64,000 nucleotides of DNA. It comes from Bacillus sp. FJAT-14578. GTDB taxonomy: Bacteria; Bacillota; Bacilli; Bacillales; Bacillaceae_H. This document shows, one piece after another, positions 26,321 through 35,681 of the stretch (position 1 is its first letter; each line of letters starts with the position of its first letter). The position numbers and the translations under genes are program-made. Where the stretch lies: contig NZ_AYSE01000006.1 of the NCBI RefSeq assembly GCF_000504165.1, forward strand, positions 124,001 through 188,000, written 5' to 3'. The notes under the pieces are model-generated. The model did no database searches. It saw nothing but the letters and a program-made list of their open reading frames with translations, and had not been told where the DNA came from.

Positions 26321-27496
26321 CTGTAGATACGTGATGCTGGCAATCATCACTTTTAGGAACTTCCCGTGCAGATACTGGGATAAGATATTCCCCGCACCAT
26401 GGACATCACGATGCTGTTCATACCCGCAGGCACAGCGATAGTTTCGCGAACGGACTTTGTTCCGTTTCCCGCAAGCAGGGCATGCTTGCGTGGTATAGGC
26501 TTCGTTTTCTTTCGATAACGAGATACCGGCCGCTTCCAGTTTATACGTTAACTGAGCGGTGACCTTCCCAAAGCTCCAATTGCTGAGTTTTTGGTTCACC
26601 TTTTTGGAACGCACTTGTTTCCGACGTTTGTTTCGTTTGCTGCCGTGTCGCTGCACGCCTTCCACGTCACCAAGCGCGACATGGCCGACTCCCTGTTCCA
26701 CGCACCAGTCCACAAAGGCACGTGTCGTCTTGTGTAAGATATTCCTGAGCTACCGTTCGCTTTTAGAAAGGATGTATGTCTTCACCCGGTTGTATTGGCG
26801 CCATTTCCTGGAGCCTTTTTGGCACCGGCTCATGAGGATTTGCAGTTCTCTCACTTTTTTGTTGCGCAACCGGTGAATGCTTCGCATCTTCCTTCCCGAA
26901 ATCACGAGAGCTTGTCCGCTTGTACAGACAGCGGCAATCGTATGAATCTCACCTGGATCAATCGCTGCCGCATGGCCGTCTTGCACCGGTACAGGCTGAA
27001 CCCCGTCTTCATACGACAAACAGGCATGCCACTGGCCGTTATAGACGAGTTCCACTTCTTTGACCATGCCGTTTGGGACAGAGGCAAGCATCAATACAAG
27101 CGGTGCCTGTTGTTTCTTGTTCCATCTGCCCAGGCTGAGGATCAGCTTGTGTCCTTCGATCACGAAGGATTTGTCGACCCATTTCGGATGAAAAACGAAC
27201 TTCTCCTTGTATGGATACCGGATGGACGGATCCGTTTTCCGCGCTTTGCGAACCCCGTCCCGGGCATGGAGAAACTTGTGGCACACCGCTTGTACCGTCT
27301 GACTGTGAAGAGGGTACAGCCCTTTGAGTTCGGACTGAAGATCGCTTTGGTTGATCCACGAACCGTGAATCCGGTAATAATAGCGGGCCAGCTGCACGCA
27401 GTCATTCCAAATCGTTCCGCACATCCGGCGCATGTCAAACAAATGCTGAAGCGTCTGTCGGTTGGCCGAAAAGGCTATTTTCAACGTTCGATACAT
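26306..27496 (-). pseudogene. tnpB: tnpB interrupted by a single in-frame amber codon
   Basis: Read through, the product is 396 residues with the TnpB order. RuvC-I Asp180 lies in AAIDPGEIH, RuvC-II is around residue 279 in VALGDVEGVQ, a zinc ribbon (CPACGKRNK and CACGYE) follows, and RuvC-III Asp is near 364 in HRDVHGAGN. Codon 249 is TAG (26750-26752) in SER-stop-LRNILHKTTR, where intact relatives have Gln, so one C-to-T change explains the break. The frame is otherwise unbroken. The ATG at 27496 follows GGGAGGTGA. The truncated 248-residue product lacks the catalytic Glu and Asp and the zinc ribbon, so it should be inactive unless the amber codon is suppressed. Confidence 0.88.
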
Positions 27497-27754
27497 GAGG
27501 TCACCTCCCTTACCATCATCATATAACAAACATACGTTCGATTCAAGAGGAAGTGGAAAATTTATCCCTTTTTCTTTCGACAAGGATGAGGAGGCCTATC
27601 AACCAAAAAGCTTTTCGGCTACGCCGAACCGACATTCATCCCCTCCCTACTCACTGGGCCGTGCCTTTCACGCTCCTTGAGGAAGAGGAATTCTGTCGAA
27701 CTATGTTAAAATTATTTTCTTCTGTTTAGAAGTAATCAGAAATGGGGTGGTGTA

Positions 27755-28900
27755 ATGGGAAAAAGAAAGATAGTGACTATGACCATGCTCTTATTCATAT
27801 TTTCTTTTATATTACTTGATACTTTAAATGATACAAGGACAAAAGAAACACCACAGACGACTATCCAATTAAGAATAATGGAAACGAACGATTTACATGG
27901 GAACATGTTGGACTATGACTACAAAAAAGGCAAAAAGACGGTAGAATTTGGACTTGCAAGGATTGCCTCGTTAATTAAGCTTTCAAGAATGGAACACGCA
28001 AATACTCTATTGTTTGATGTTGGAGATGTGCTTGAAGGAAATGCCCTTGGCAAATATGCTTTAAAAAGCTTTAAACTGGATCAAATGCATATTCATCCAG
28101 TTTATAAAGTGATGAATTTGTTGCATTACGATGCTGGTACAGTGGGGAACCATGAGTTCAAGTACGGTCTCAGATTTCTTCGCGAAAGTTTAAATGGGGC
28201 GAATTTTCCGTATGTAAACGCAAATATTTATATAGATGATCATAATGATTTTGCGATTGATGATATTAATTTTTTTAATCCGTACACCATTATGGAGAAA
28301 GAATTAATCGATACAAATGGAAAAAAACATATTGTTAAAGTGGGAGTAATCGGATTAATAAGTCCCATCACCGAAAAATGGAATAAAAAATTTTTTCGCG
28401 GCAACTTGAAAATCAAAAATATGCGGGAAACGGCAGAGCATTTTGTTCCGATTATGAAAGAACAGGGAGCAGATATCATTATTACCCTTGCCCATGTTGC
28501 CATGAAAGCGGACAAAGGACTGAAACAGAAAGAAGGAAATTCTGTTTATTCCTTAAGTAAAGTACCGGGAATCGATGCCATCCTTTATGGCCATAGTCAT
28601 TTGCTGTTTCCGGTTAAAGATTCAAAACCAGTTAAAAAGGGTGTCAATCCAGATAATGGGACCATCAATGGGAAAGCGGCTGTCCAAGCAGGTTATTGGG
28701 GGAACCATCTTGGGATTATTGATTTAACATTGGAGAAGAAAAATGGTGTGTGGGTTGTTAAAAATAAACAATCATCCTTGCAGCCGGTTTGTAAAACGGT
28801 TAATGGTAAATTAAAACCATTAGTTCCGGTTGATGAAACGATTGTAAAGGTGATGAAAAATATTCACCTGGATACCTTAAAACATTTAAGAAACAAATAG
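27755..28900 (+). CDS. Metallophosphatase of the 5'-nucleotidase family, short form
   Basis: The 381-residue product has an N-terminal hydrophobic signal or anchor (about residues 6-24). It carries the calcineurin-like motifs METNDLHGN (metal-binding DxH), FDVGDVLEG, GTVGNHEFKYG and ILYGHSH. This is the metal-binding half of CpdB/YfkN-type 2',3'-cyclic nucleotidase/5'-nucleotidases. Those enzymes have a second, substrate-binding 5_nucleotid_C domain of about 200 residues that is absent here: the frame stops just after the linker helix (VKVMKNIHLDTLKHL). It may be naturally short or truncated. GGGGTGG lies before the ATG. Confidence 0.8.
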   Translation: MGKRKIVTMTMLLFIFSFILLDTLNDTRTKETPQTTIQLRIMETNDLHGNMLDYDYKKGKKTVEFGLARIASLIKLSRMEHANTLLFDVGDVLEGNALGKYALKSFKLDQMHIHPVYKVMNLLHYDAGTVGNHEFKYGLRFLRESLNGANFPYVNANIYIDDHNDFAIDDINFFNPYTIMEKELIDTNGKKHIVKVGVIGLISPITEKWNKKFFRGNLKIKNMRETAEHFVPIMKEQGADIIITLAHVAMKADKGLKQKEGNSVYSLSKVPGIDAILYGHSHLLFPVKDSKPVKKGVNPDNGTINGKAAVQAGYWGNHLGIIDLTLEKKNGVWVVKNKQSSLQPVCKTVNGKLKPLVPVDETIVKVMKNIHLDTLKHLRNK

Positions 28901-28985
28901 TGGAAACGTAAAACCCATTTGATAGAGATATAAATCCTTTAAAAAGCAAGGAGAGGAACATTCTTAGGCCTATTCTTAAAAAACG

Positions 28986-29023
28986 AAAAAATGCATGAAG
29001 GAACTGACCCCCCATGCATTTTT
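28986..29023. terminator. Bidirectional terminator between the phosphatase and frl genes
   Basis: AAAAATGCATG and CATGCATTTTT form the stem between convergent genes, with T7 on the plus strand and a matching A run on the other side. Confidence 0.85.
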
Positions 29024-29040
29024 TTGTTCTCTTTATATTA

Positions 29041-30054
29041 TCAAAACGGAACCTTTTTATAATATCTTCTCGTTGTAAGCGGATGGTTCCTTTGCGCTTC
29101 TAGATGGCAGCTGACCCTTTCCAGGAGAGTCGCCAGGACAATCGGGGAAATCAAACATCTCAGCTCTTCTGAAATACCTTCCAATTCATAATCCTTCGTA
29201 TCAAAAACAGTCAATTCTTTTGTGTAATGTTCAGCAAAGCGTTGGACTCTTTCGGTAAGCGGCCGCGATACATCTTCCCCTTTTAGAAGAATAATACTCG
29301 TATCTTCTTCCACCAGCTCCAACGTCCCGTGGAAGAAATCGGATGCATGGACCGGCCGGGTTTTGATCCATTGCATTTCCTCTAAAATACACATTCCATA
29401 GTAATAGGTTTGGGCCCAGTCTATACCTGTCCCTGAAAGAATATGATAGGAAGTGTCTTTATGCTTTTCGGCAAACACGGCTGCACGCTGCTCGGTTGCT
29501 TCCTTCACTTTTAACAGGGCGGACGGAAGACGCTTCATTTCCCCGACGAATTGATGATATTGCGGAAATTCATTTCGTTTGTACATCAAACGGAACGCCA
29601 ATAAGTAGGATTGAATGTAAAATGATTCGCAAGAGGTATCATCTTCCGCAAAATTAACAAATGTGTAGTCAGTCAAGTTGGCTAAAGGTGTATTGGCATG
29701 CCCTACTAAGCTAAGAGTGACGGCGCCTTTTTCTTTACAAAATGCGGCCGCTTCAACCGTTTCTTTTGTCGTGCCGGATAACGAAGGCAAAATGACCAAT
29801 GAATGCTCATCCAAGTGTTGATGGTCCATCAGCATCAGTTCCGAAGAAATCTCTGTAAAAATCGGTAAGGTTGAATGGTTCTTCAGAATAAATTCAGCGG
29901 GGAACATTAAGATGGCCGCTCCACCCGTACCGACGAAAAACACATTTTTCAGTCCTTTTTCCATGACAGCATCGACGGCCTGATCAAATTCGTCTTTTAG
30001 AGATAATGCCCCGTTTTGCATCCTCAAAAACCTTTCCGCATCAAAGTTGAACAT
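29041..30054 (-). CDS. SIS-domain sugar-phosphate deglycase, paralogue 3
   Basis: The 337-residue protein has two SIS folds. The first carries FFVGTGGAAILMFPAEF and SLSGTTKETVEAA, the second HASDFFHGTLELVEEDTS, and it ends RNHPLTTRRYYKKVPF like FrlB. FrlB-type enzymes split fructosamine 6-phosphates into glucose 6-phosphate and an amino acid. It is the same length as, and clearly homologous to, the gene upstream, indicating tandem duplication. The ATG at 30054 follows AAGGGGG; an upstream in-frame ATG at 30138 lies inside the previous gene. It is 13 bases downstream of paralogue 2. A distinct Amadori substrate (for example glucoselysine 6-phosphate) is inference. Confidence 0.85.
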   Translation of the reverse strand: MFNFDAERFLRMQNGALSLKDEFDQAVDAVMEKGLKNVFFVGTGGAAILMFPAEFILKNHSTLPIFTEISSELMLMDHQHLDEHSLVILPSLSGTTKETVEAAAFCKEKGAVTLSLVGHANTPLANLTDYTFVNFAEDDTSCESFYIQSYLLAFRLMYKRNEFPQYHQFVGEMKRLPSALLKVKEATEQRAAVFAEKHKDTSYHILSGTGIDWAQTYYYGMCILEEMQWIKTRPVHASDFFHGTLELVEEDTSIILLKGEDVSRPLTERVQRFAEHYTKELTVFDTKDYELEGISEELRCLISPIVLATLLERVSCHLEAQRNHPLTTRRYYKKVPF

Positions 30055-30067
30055 GCAGCCCGCCCCC

Positions 30068-31081
30068 TTAGTATGCCATTTTTCGGTAATATCTTCTGAG
30101 CTCCAACGGGTGATTTCGTTCACGCTCAAGGTATACACTGATGCGGCCCGTTAATGCCCAGTTTACATTCACGGCAAAGTGTTTTCTGAATTCCTCGCTA
30201 ATGCCTTCCAGTTCATAATCCTTTGTGTCCAAGATGAACAGTTCTCTCGTGATGTTTTCAGCAAATCGTTCCACTCGATCCACTAATGGACGCGTTTCAT
30301 CTTCACCTTTAAAGAGAATCACGCTTGTATCTTCTTCGACAAGCTCGAGAGTGCCGTGGAAAAATTCAGCCGCATGAATGGACTTTGATTTGATCCATTG
30401 CATTTCCTCTAAAATGCACATGGCATAGGAGTACGTGTTTCCCCATAGATTTCCGGCTCCTACGAGCATGTGATATTTCGTATCTTTATGCTTGATGGCA
30501 AATTGTTCGGCACGCGAATCAAATGCTTCCATCGCCTGTACCATGCCTTTTGGCAGTAACTCAATTTCTTTCATAAACCGCTCATATTGAGGGAACTCAT
30601 CATGATTATGAATAAAACGGAAAGTAAGCATTTGTAAATGGATAAAGAACGTGTCGAAAGAATGTTTTTCGTGTCCCGTTGAAATGCAGTGGTCAACCGT
30701 GTCCGCCAACGGGGTACCGGTCTCTGCCACCAACCCGATCGTTGTGGCCCCTTTACCCTTACAAAATTGAGCTGCAGCCACCGTTTCTTTCGTTGTACCG
30801 GTTACAGAAGCAAAGATACAAACTGAATCCTTTGTCAGGTGTCGATTATTCATCACTAAGAGTTCAGCCGCAATCTCAGCATGGACTTCCAATGAAGAGT
30901 TGGATTTTAAAATATACTCAAATGGATACATCATCGCGATGGTTCCGCCAGAACCGATCAGGAAAATGTTTTTGAATCCTCTCGCTGAAATCCCATCTAC
31001 AATCTTTTCGATTTCCTCTCTTTTCGCCATTGCTTCATTTCCAACTAATTGTAAAAATAATTCGGAATCAAATTTCAACAT
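30068..31081 (-). CDS. SIS-domain sugar-phosphate deglycase, paralogue 2
   Basis: This 337-residue double-SIS protein has IFLIGSGGTIAMMYPFEY, SVTGTTKETVAAAQF, HAAEFFHGTLELVEEDTSV and the FrlB-type end RNHPLELRRYYRKMAY. The His and Glu residues in the HAAEFFHG segment are the expected deglycase active-site elements. GGAGG lies before the ATG. A 145-base gap separates it from frlB, and 13 bases separate it from paralogue 3. Confidence 0.87.
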   Translation of the reverse strand: MLKFDSELFLQLVGNEAMAKREEIEKIVDGISARGFKNIFLIGSGGTIAMMYPFEYILKSNSSLEVHAEIAAELLVMNNRHLTKDSVCIFASVTGTTKETVAAAQFCKGKGATTIGLVAETGTPLADTVDHCISTGHEKHSFDTFFIHLQMLTFRFIHNHDEFPQYERFMKEIELLPKGMVQAMEAFDSRAEQFAIKHKDTKYHMLVGAGNLWGNTYSYAMCILEEMQWIKSKSIHAAEFFHGTLELVEEDTSVILFKGEDETRPLVDRVERFAENITRELFILDTKDYELEGISEEFRKHFAVNVNWALTGRISVYLERERNHPLELRRYYRKMAY

Positions 31082-31226
31082 AACTCTACCTCCAAATTTT
31101 TTATTTGAAATCTATACAAATCTTTCAGTCTACTTATCAATCGGAATCAGTCCATGCCCCGAACTGCTTCTGTACGGCATGCTATTCATCACCCGGCCAG
31201 CCGCGGTTTCTCCTTAAAATCTTAGA

Positions 31227-32192
31227 TTAATAAGGCACCTTCCACATATATCTTCTTGTGCTTAATGGATGGTTGCGCGCTTCTGCCAATTCTTCGGCAT
31301 ATTGACGCAATACAGCTTGCAGGACAAGCGGCGCAATATATCCTTTAACACTTTCGGCAACACCGGTTAAATCAAAATCCTTCGCATCAAGGACAATCAG
31401 TCTTTCCCCATATTTTTGCGTAAATGCCAATGAACGCTCTTCCAAAGGACGGGTCTCATCTAAGCCTAAAAGCTGAATAACGGGTACGTCCTTATCCAAA
31501 ATCTCGAATGGTCCGTGGAAGTATTCCCCTGCATGGATGGCATGGGAGTGAATCCACTGCATTTCCATGAGCAAGCAAATCGCAAACCAATAGGCAATCC
31601 CATAATTGGCTCCGCTGCCCATTGTATAAATCACTTTTTCATCCTTATAAGAGCTGGCAAATTCCTTTGCCTTCACTAAAGATTTTTGTTTCTCTATTTC
31701 TAAAATAGGTCGCAGGTTTTCCAATGAAGCAACAATATCCTGGAATTTTTCATTTCCTTCCTTTATGGACAGAAGGCCAAAAACAAGTTCCAGCATAACA
31801 GCCGGGGCCTCATTGACGTAATTCGTTTCTTTCCCATCTTGATAGACGATGACATGCTCGGATACTTGGGCAAGAGGCGAATCGGGAGCAAAAGTCAATG
31901 AAACGGTCAAAGCCCCTTTCTCCCGTGCAAAGCGGGCAGCTTCTACTGTTTCAGGCGTTTTCCCATAGTGCGAGCACAAAATGACAAGCGCCTTCTCATT
32001 GAGCTTTCTCGGATTGCGATGCACGAACTCATTGGAACTATAAAGATCAGAATCAATGGTTTCGCTTTCACGGTCCAACACATATTTACTCGCATACATG
32101 AGAGATGAAGAGCCGCCGCATGCTGCGAAAAAGACTCGCTCGATTTCCCGTTCTTTCAAAACATCCAACACCTTTTGTACTTCTGCTAACAT
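31227..32192 (-). CDS. frlB: Fructosamine 6-phosphate deglycase
   Basis: The 321-residue SIS protein (VFFAACGGSSSLMYASKY, SHYGKTPETVEAA, HAIHAGEYFHGPFEILDKD, RNHPLSTRRYMWKVPY) is the closest of the three paralogues to B. subtilis FrlB in length and motifs. FrlB cleaves the phosphorylated Amadori product made by FrlD. AAGGAGG precedes the ATG. It has its own promoter (TTGGAC, 16 bases, TATACA) and a GGTATATACC operator 115 bases upstream, so the deglycase genes may be transcribed separately from the transporter. Confidence 0.9.
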   Translation of the reverse strand: MLAEVQKVLDVLKEREIERVFFAACGGSSSLMYASKYVLDRESETIDSDLYSSNEFVHRNPRKLNEKALVILCSHYGKTPETVEAARFAREKGALTVSLTFAPDSPLAQVSEHVIVYQDGKETNYVNEAPAVMLELVFGLLSIKEGNEKFQDIVASLENLRPILEIEKQKSLVKAKEFASSYKDEKVIYTMGSGANYGIAYWFAICLLMEMQWIHSHAIHAGEYFHGPFEILDKDVPVIQLLGLDETRPLEERSLAFTQKYGERLIVLDAKDFDLTGVAESVKGYIAPLVLQAVLRQYAEELAEARNHPLSTRRYMWKVPY

Positions 32193-32243
32193 TTTTTTAT
32201 CCTCCTTTTATTTGCTGATATTTACCATTTCTCTTTCGTTTTG

Positions 32244-32271
32244 TGTATATTGGAGCCTTTGATATGTCCAA
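32244..32271 (-). promoter_or_regulatory. Predicted sigma-A promoter of frlB
   Basis: On the minus strand TTGGAC and TATACA are separated by 16 bases, about 50-80 bases before the frlB start. Confidence 0.5.
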
Positions 32272-32306
32272 AAACAAATCAAGGCGAATCCACAAAGGAC
32301 TACATT

Positions 32307-32318
32307 TGGTATATACCA
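32307..32318. promoter_or_regulatory. FrlR operator 1 (upstream of frlB)
   Basis: TGGTATATACCA is a perfect 12-bp palindrome of the kind bound by HutC-type GntR regulators. Near-identical sites occur at 35510, 36562 and 37434. Confidence 0.75.
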
Positions 32319-32355
32319 TTTATCCGCTTATGCTGAAACAGAGCGATTCAGCATC

Positions 32356-32387
32356 GAATAGGAAAGTCACTTGATACTTTCCTATTC
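32356..32387. repeat. Stem-loop between frlM and frlB
   Basis: GAATAGGAAAGT and ACTTTCCTATTC form a perfect 12-bp stem 11 bases after the frlM stop. No T run follows in the direction of transcription, so it may protect the upstream mRNA 3' end or attenuate rather than fully terminate. Confidence 0.6.
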
Positions 32388-32397
32388 ATTTCCATTC

Positions 32398-33228
32398 TCA
32401 TCCTTTTACGCTTCCAGCTGATATACCGCGAACAAATTGTTTTTGGAAGATGATAAACGCAATGATCATCGGAAGAGCAGAAATGGCCATACCCGCTAGC
32501 TGGATGCCAAAGTTTGTGTTCAACTGGCTCCTCAAGTTCATGAGACCGACCGGAATGGTTCTAAGGGCGGAATCTTCGACGAATACGAGCGCAAACATAA
32601 ATTCATTCCATACACTCATGCCTGTTAATAGAGCACAAGAAGCAATAATTGGTCTACCCATCGGTATAATAATATGCCAATAGACTTTCCAGCTATTACA
32701 CCCATCCATGATGGCCGACTCCTCAAGCTCCTTTGGAATGGAAAGGAAATAAGATCGCATCAAGAAAATCGCAAATGGCAATTGAAAGGCAACATAGGGA
32801 AAGATCAAACCTCCGTATGTATTATAAAGTCCAACTGCCTGAAGTAATTTATAAAGAGGAAGCAAACTCACCTGCGGAGCGAGCATCAAACCGCTTAAAA
32901 TGATGAGCAGCAAGATATTTTGCCCTTTAAAGTGAAAGCGGCTCAGTCCGTAAGCAGCCATCGAGCCCAATAGCAACACAGCTACTACCGATATAACCGT
33001 TACAAGAACACTATTGAAAAAGAATTGGCCGATTCCCGCATCCCATGCAGCCTTATAATTTTCCCACAGCCACTCTTTCGGCAAAGACCATGTGTTCAAA
33101 AAGAAGTCACTATTCGACTTTAATCCGCTTAAGCCGAGCCAGATAATAGGGTAAATGATGGCCGCTGAGAAAATGGTAAACCATACAAGGACTACAAATT
33201 GAAAGATTCGATCTTTAATTGTCATCAT
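32398..33228 (-). CDS. frlM: Sugar ABC transporter permease (MalG type)
   Basis: The 276-residue, six-helix permease has the EAA loop ESAIMDGCNSWKVYWHIIIP and ends FVRGISAGSVKG, typical of carbohydrate-uptake CUT1 MalG-type subunits. Gene order makes it the counterpart of FrlM, part of the importer of fructosamines. Its ATG abuts the frlN stop (shared base at 33228). The energising ATPase is not in the operon, as in B. subtilis, where MsmX serves several importers. Confidence 0.9.
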   Translation of the reverse strand: MMTIKDRIFQFVVLVWFTIFSAAIIYPIIWLGLSGLKSNSDFFLNTWSLPKEWLWENYKAAWDAGIGQFFFNSVLVTVISVVAVLLLGSMAAYGLSRFHFKGQNILLLIILSGLMLAPQVSLLPLYKLLQAVGLYNTYGGLIFPYVAFQLPFAIFLMRSYFLSIPKELEESAIMDGCNSWKVYWHIIIPMGRPIIASCALLTGMSVWNEFMFALVFVEDSALRTIPVGLMNLRSQLNTNFGIQLAGMAISALPMIIAFIIFQKQFVRGISAGSVKG

Positions 33229-34115
33229 TACACCTCCCGTCCCGATTTCCCTAATTTCATTTGAATTAAGGATAGAGTTAGAGTGATGACAAAAATGATG
33301 GTACCGATGGTGGAGGCATAGCCCATTTCGTCATTTCTGAAGGCGGCCCGATAAAGCATTGTCCCTAAAACTTCCGTTGATCGCCCAGGTCCCCCAAAGG
33401 TCATCACATACACTTCGTCAAACACCTTGAATGCACCGATAACGGTAATGACGGTACCTACAAGAATCATTTCCTTAATCTGCGGCAGTGTGATATGAAA
33501 GAAGGTTTTCACCTTAGACGCCCCATCAATCATGGCAGCTTCATAATATTCGGCCGGAATTTTTTGCATGGCGATCAAGAAGAGCATCGTCATGTAGCCG
33601 GTGTACTGCCATTGTGAAACGGCAACGACTGCGTAAATGGCCGTTTTGCTGTCGCCAAGCCAGGAATGAGCCCATTCCGATTGCCCGATTGCGTTTAATA
33701 AACCATTGACAAGCCCCACTTCCGGATTATAGAGCAGCTGCCATAATAAACCAACGACAGCAATCGAAATAACAGAAGGAATAAAAAAGACCGTCCGGAA
33801 AAATGGCTGAAACCTTCTAATCAGTTTATCCTCTAAAATGGCAGCGAGAATTAATCCTCCACCCACTTGAAATACGAGAGAAATAATGGCATACAGGGAA
33901 TTATTCTTCAGTGCGGTATAAAAGACCGGATCCTTGAAAAGCCTGCCATAATACTCGAAGCCGACAAACGTTCTCCCCGCCTCAAATGAATTCCACCTAA
34001 ACAAACTATTGTAGAGGTTTAATATAATCGGCAGAAAGACGAAAGACAAGATGAGAAGGAGTGCCGGCAAAATATAGAGTATTGCGGTTTGTCTGCTTTG
34101 AAATGTTTTTTTCAT
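33228..34115 (-). CDS. frlN: Sugar ABC transporter permease (MalF type)
   Basis: This 295-residue permease has a long first periplasmic-side loop and the EAA motif EAAMIDGASKVKTFFHITLPQ. The segment MTFGGPGRSTEVLGTMLYR is typical of MalF-type CUT1 subunits. The ATG at 34115 is chosen because GGGAGGGAGAAGG precedes it; eight earlier codons are open but unsupported. It lies between frlO and frlM. Confidence 0.9.
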   Translation of the reverse strand: MKKTFQSRQTAILYILPALLLILSFVFLPIILNLYNSLFRWNSFEAGRTFVGFEYYGRLFKDPVFYTALKNNSLYAIISLVFQVGGGLILAAILEDKLIRRFQPFFRTVFFIPSVISIAVVGLLWQLLYNPEVGLVNGLLNAIGQSEWAHSWLGDSKTAIYAVVAVSQWQYTGYMTMLFLIAMQKIPAEYYEAAMIDGASKVKTFFHITLPQIKEMILVGTVITVIGAFKVFDEVYVMTFGGPGRSTEVLGTMLYRAAFRNDEMGYASTIGTIIFVITLTLSLIQMKLGKSGREV

Positions 34116-34172
34116 CCTTCTCCCTCCCAGGAGGGGCAAGCAGTTGATTTATACCGCCTGCCCTGCTCTAGT

Positions 34173-35468
34173 TTATTCCACTTCATTTTGTACTTGCTTC
34201 GCGACTTTTTGTACTTCTTCAATCACTTCTTCTGGTGTTTTGGTGCCATCAAGCAGCAGTTGAATATTGGATAAATACACATCCGCCACTTTAGCGTGCA
34301 CATCCGTGTCTAACCATTCGGCCATTCCTTCGGCTTTCTTCATATAATCGACGCCCTCGGCCACTTGCTTCAAGGCTGTATCAGGATTTGTGGCACCTTC
34401 AATTGGACTAGGCCAGCCAATCATCTCCACGAGCTTCAAGGCATTTTCTTTACTTGTTAAAAACTTTAAGAATTCGACCGCTTCCTTCGGATGTTTTGTT
34501 TTAGAAGAAACGATGAATCCATCTGGTGCCCCGGTGATGAAGTTCTGGTTTCCTTGGCCATCCGCGATGGCTGGCATCGGGAAGAATCCCCAGTTCCCCT
34601 TCATATTATCTTCTACATTTTGGAATTCTTCTAATTCAACATAGAAAATGGATCCTTTACCTGCAAAGAACAATTGCTTTGCCATATCATGTGAGCTGGA
34701 GTTGACATTTTTCATAAAATAGCCTTCTTTGTTCAAATCCGCTAACATTTCCATTGCTTTTACATAGCCGGGATCCGTAAATTCTCCTGAACGAGGATTA
34801 TAATCGTTCATTCTGACATCTTGCGACACCATCTTTTGGTTTAAGCCGGTTAAGTAATGGATAGCTGCCCATGGGCTTTCATTACCTAGAATGATAGGCG
34901 TTTCTCCTCCCTTTTTTAACGTTTCAAGAACCTGCATAAATTCATCCCATGTTTTTGGTGCCTGTAAGCCGTATTTATCAAATGTTTTCTTGTTGTACAC
35001 AAAGAATTTGCCGTTAAAGCGAAGCGGAATTCCATAATTTTTACCGTCAGATGCAAAAGGTTGAAGTGATGCAGGGATAAAGCCATCCTTCCAAGCCGCA
35101 TCTTCATTTAAATAAGGAGTCAAATCCAACGCAGCATCGGCACGAACGAATTTTCTGGCGAACTCCCCTGACCATGAAAACATAATATCAGGAGCTTCAT
35201 TGCCGCCCAGAATAACACGAAGCTTATCTTTAATAGGTTCGTCAGCAATTGCCTCCATCTTAATTTTGATGTTCGGATTTTTGCTTTCAAATTCTTTTAC
35301 CACTTCTTCGAAATAAGGAGCGTATTCTGGTTGAGGCCACTTATGCAAAAATTTCAAGACGATTTTGCCTGAATCTTCTTCATTGGTCGAGGAAGTACTG
35401 GAACATCCTGTAATCACAAGCGTGAACATCAACAATACCGCTAACAAAACCTTTAGTTTCATTCTCAT
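34173..35468 (-). CDS. frlO: Extracellular solute-binding lipoprotein of the fructosamine importer
   Basis: This 431-residue lipoprotein has a signal peptide and lipobox VITGC (Cys22). A CUT1 binding-protein fold follows (KNPNIKIKMEAIADEP, GNEAPDIMFSW, GKGSIFYVELEEF, HPKEAVEFLKFLTSKE). It captures sugar-amine substrates outside the membrane for FrlMN. AAGGGGG precedes the ATG and an FrlR operator lies 42 bases upstream of the start. Confidence 0.9.
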   Translation of the reverse strand: MRMKLKVLLAVLLMFTLVITGCSSTSSTNEEDSGKIVLKFLHKWPQPEYAPYFEEVVKEFESKNPNIKIKMEAIADEPIKDKLRVILGGNEAPDIMFSWSGEFARKFVRADAALDLTPYLNEDAAWKDGFIPASLQPFASDGKNYGIPLRFNGKFFVYNKKTFDKYGLQAPKTWDEFMQVLETLKKGGETPIILGNESPWAAIHYLTGLNQKMVSQDVRMNDYNPRSGEFTDPGYVKAMEMLADLNKEGYFMKNVNSSSHDMAKQLFFAGKGSIFYVELEEFQNVEDNMKGNWGFFPMPAIADGQGNQNFITGAPDGFIVSSKTKHPKEAVEFLKFLTSKENALKLVEMIGWPSPIEGATNPDTALKQVAEGVDYMKKAEGMAEWLDTDVHAKVADVYLSNIQLLLDGTKTPEEVIEEVQKVAKQVQNEVE

Positions 35469-35509
35469 TCATTAACCCCCTTATTTTTGAAAGAATAGCA
35501 AACTTCCTA

Positions 35510-35521
35510 TGGTATATACAG
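35510..35521. promoter_or_regulatory. FrlR operator 2 (upstream of frlO)
   Basis: TGGTATATACAG matches operator 1 at 10 of 12 positions and lies in the frlO leader. Confidence 0.7.
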
Positions 35522-35681
35522 TTGACTTAAAGTTTCGACTTCGCACAAACGAGTCAAAAACAGCGGTGAAGAACGAAACAATTAGCCATCTATATATATA
35601 AACCTTCCCCCTGCCACCTCCTATGTTTCTCTAAATCTTTTTATTTTTTGGGCTGTGTTAAACTCTAAAGTTGATTTTTTC

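Larger units (their letters stand above)
26063..27635 (-). mobile_element. IS200/IS605-type TnpB element without tnpA (approximate ends)
   Basis: The element carries a broken tnpB. The right end is marked by an imperfect hairpin, AACCTCC-CCCACCT against AGGTGG-AGGTT (26066-26105). The left end is marked by TTCGGC-TAC-GCCGAA (27614-27628). Subterminal hairpins of this kind are the recognition sites of TnpA in this family. No tnpA is present, so mobility would need a transposase elsewhere. Confidence 0.7.

Noticed and set aside
26306..27583. Two separate transposase genes or a frameshifted tnpB
   Set aside because: Both parts are in the same frame and are separated by a single TAG at 26750-26752, so it is one tnpB with a nonsense codon.
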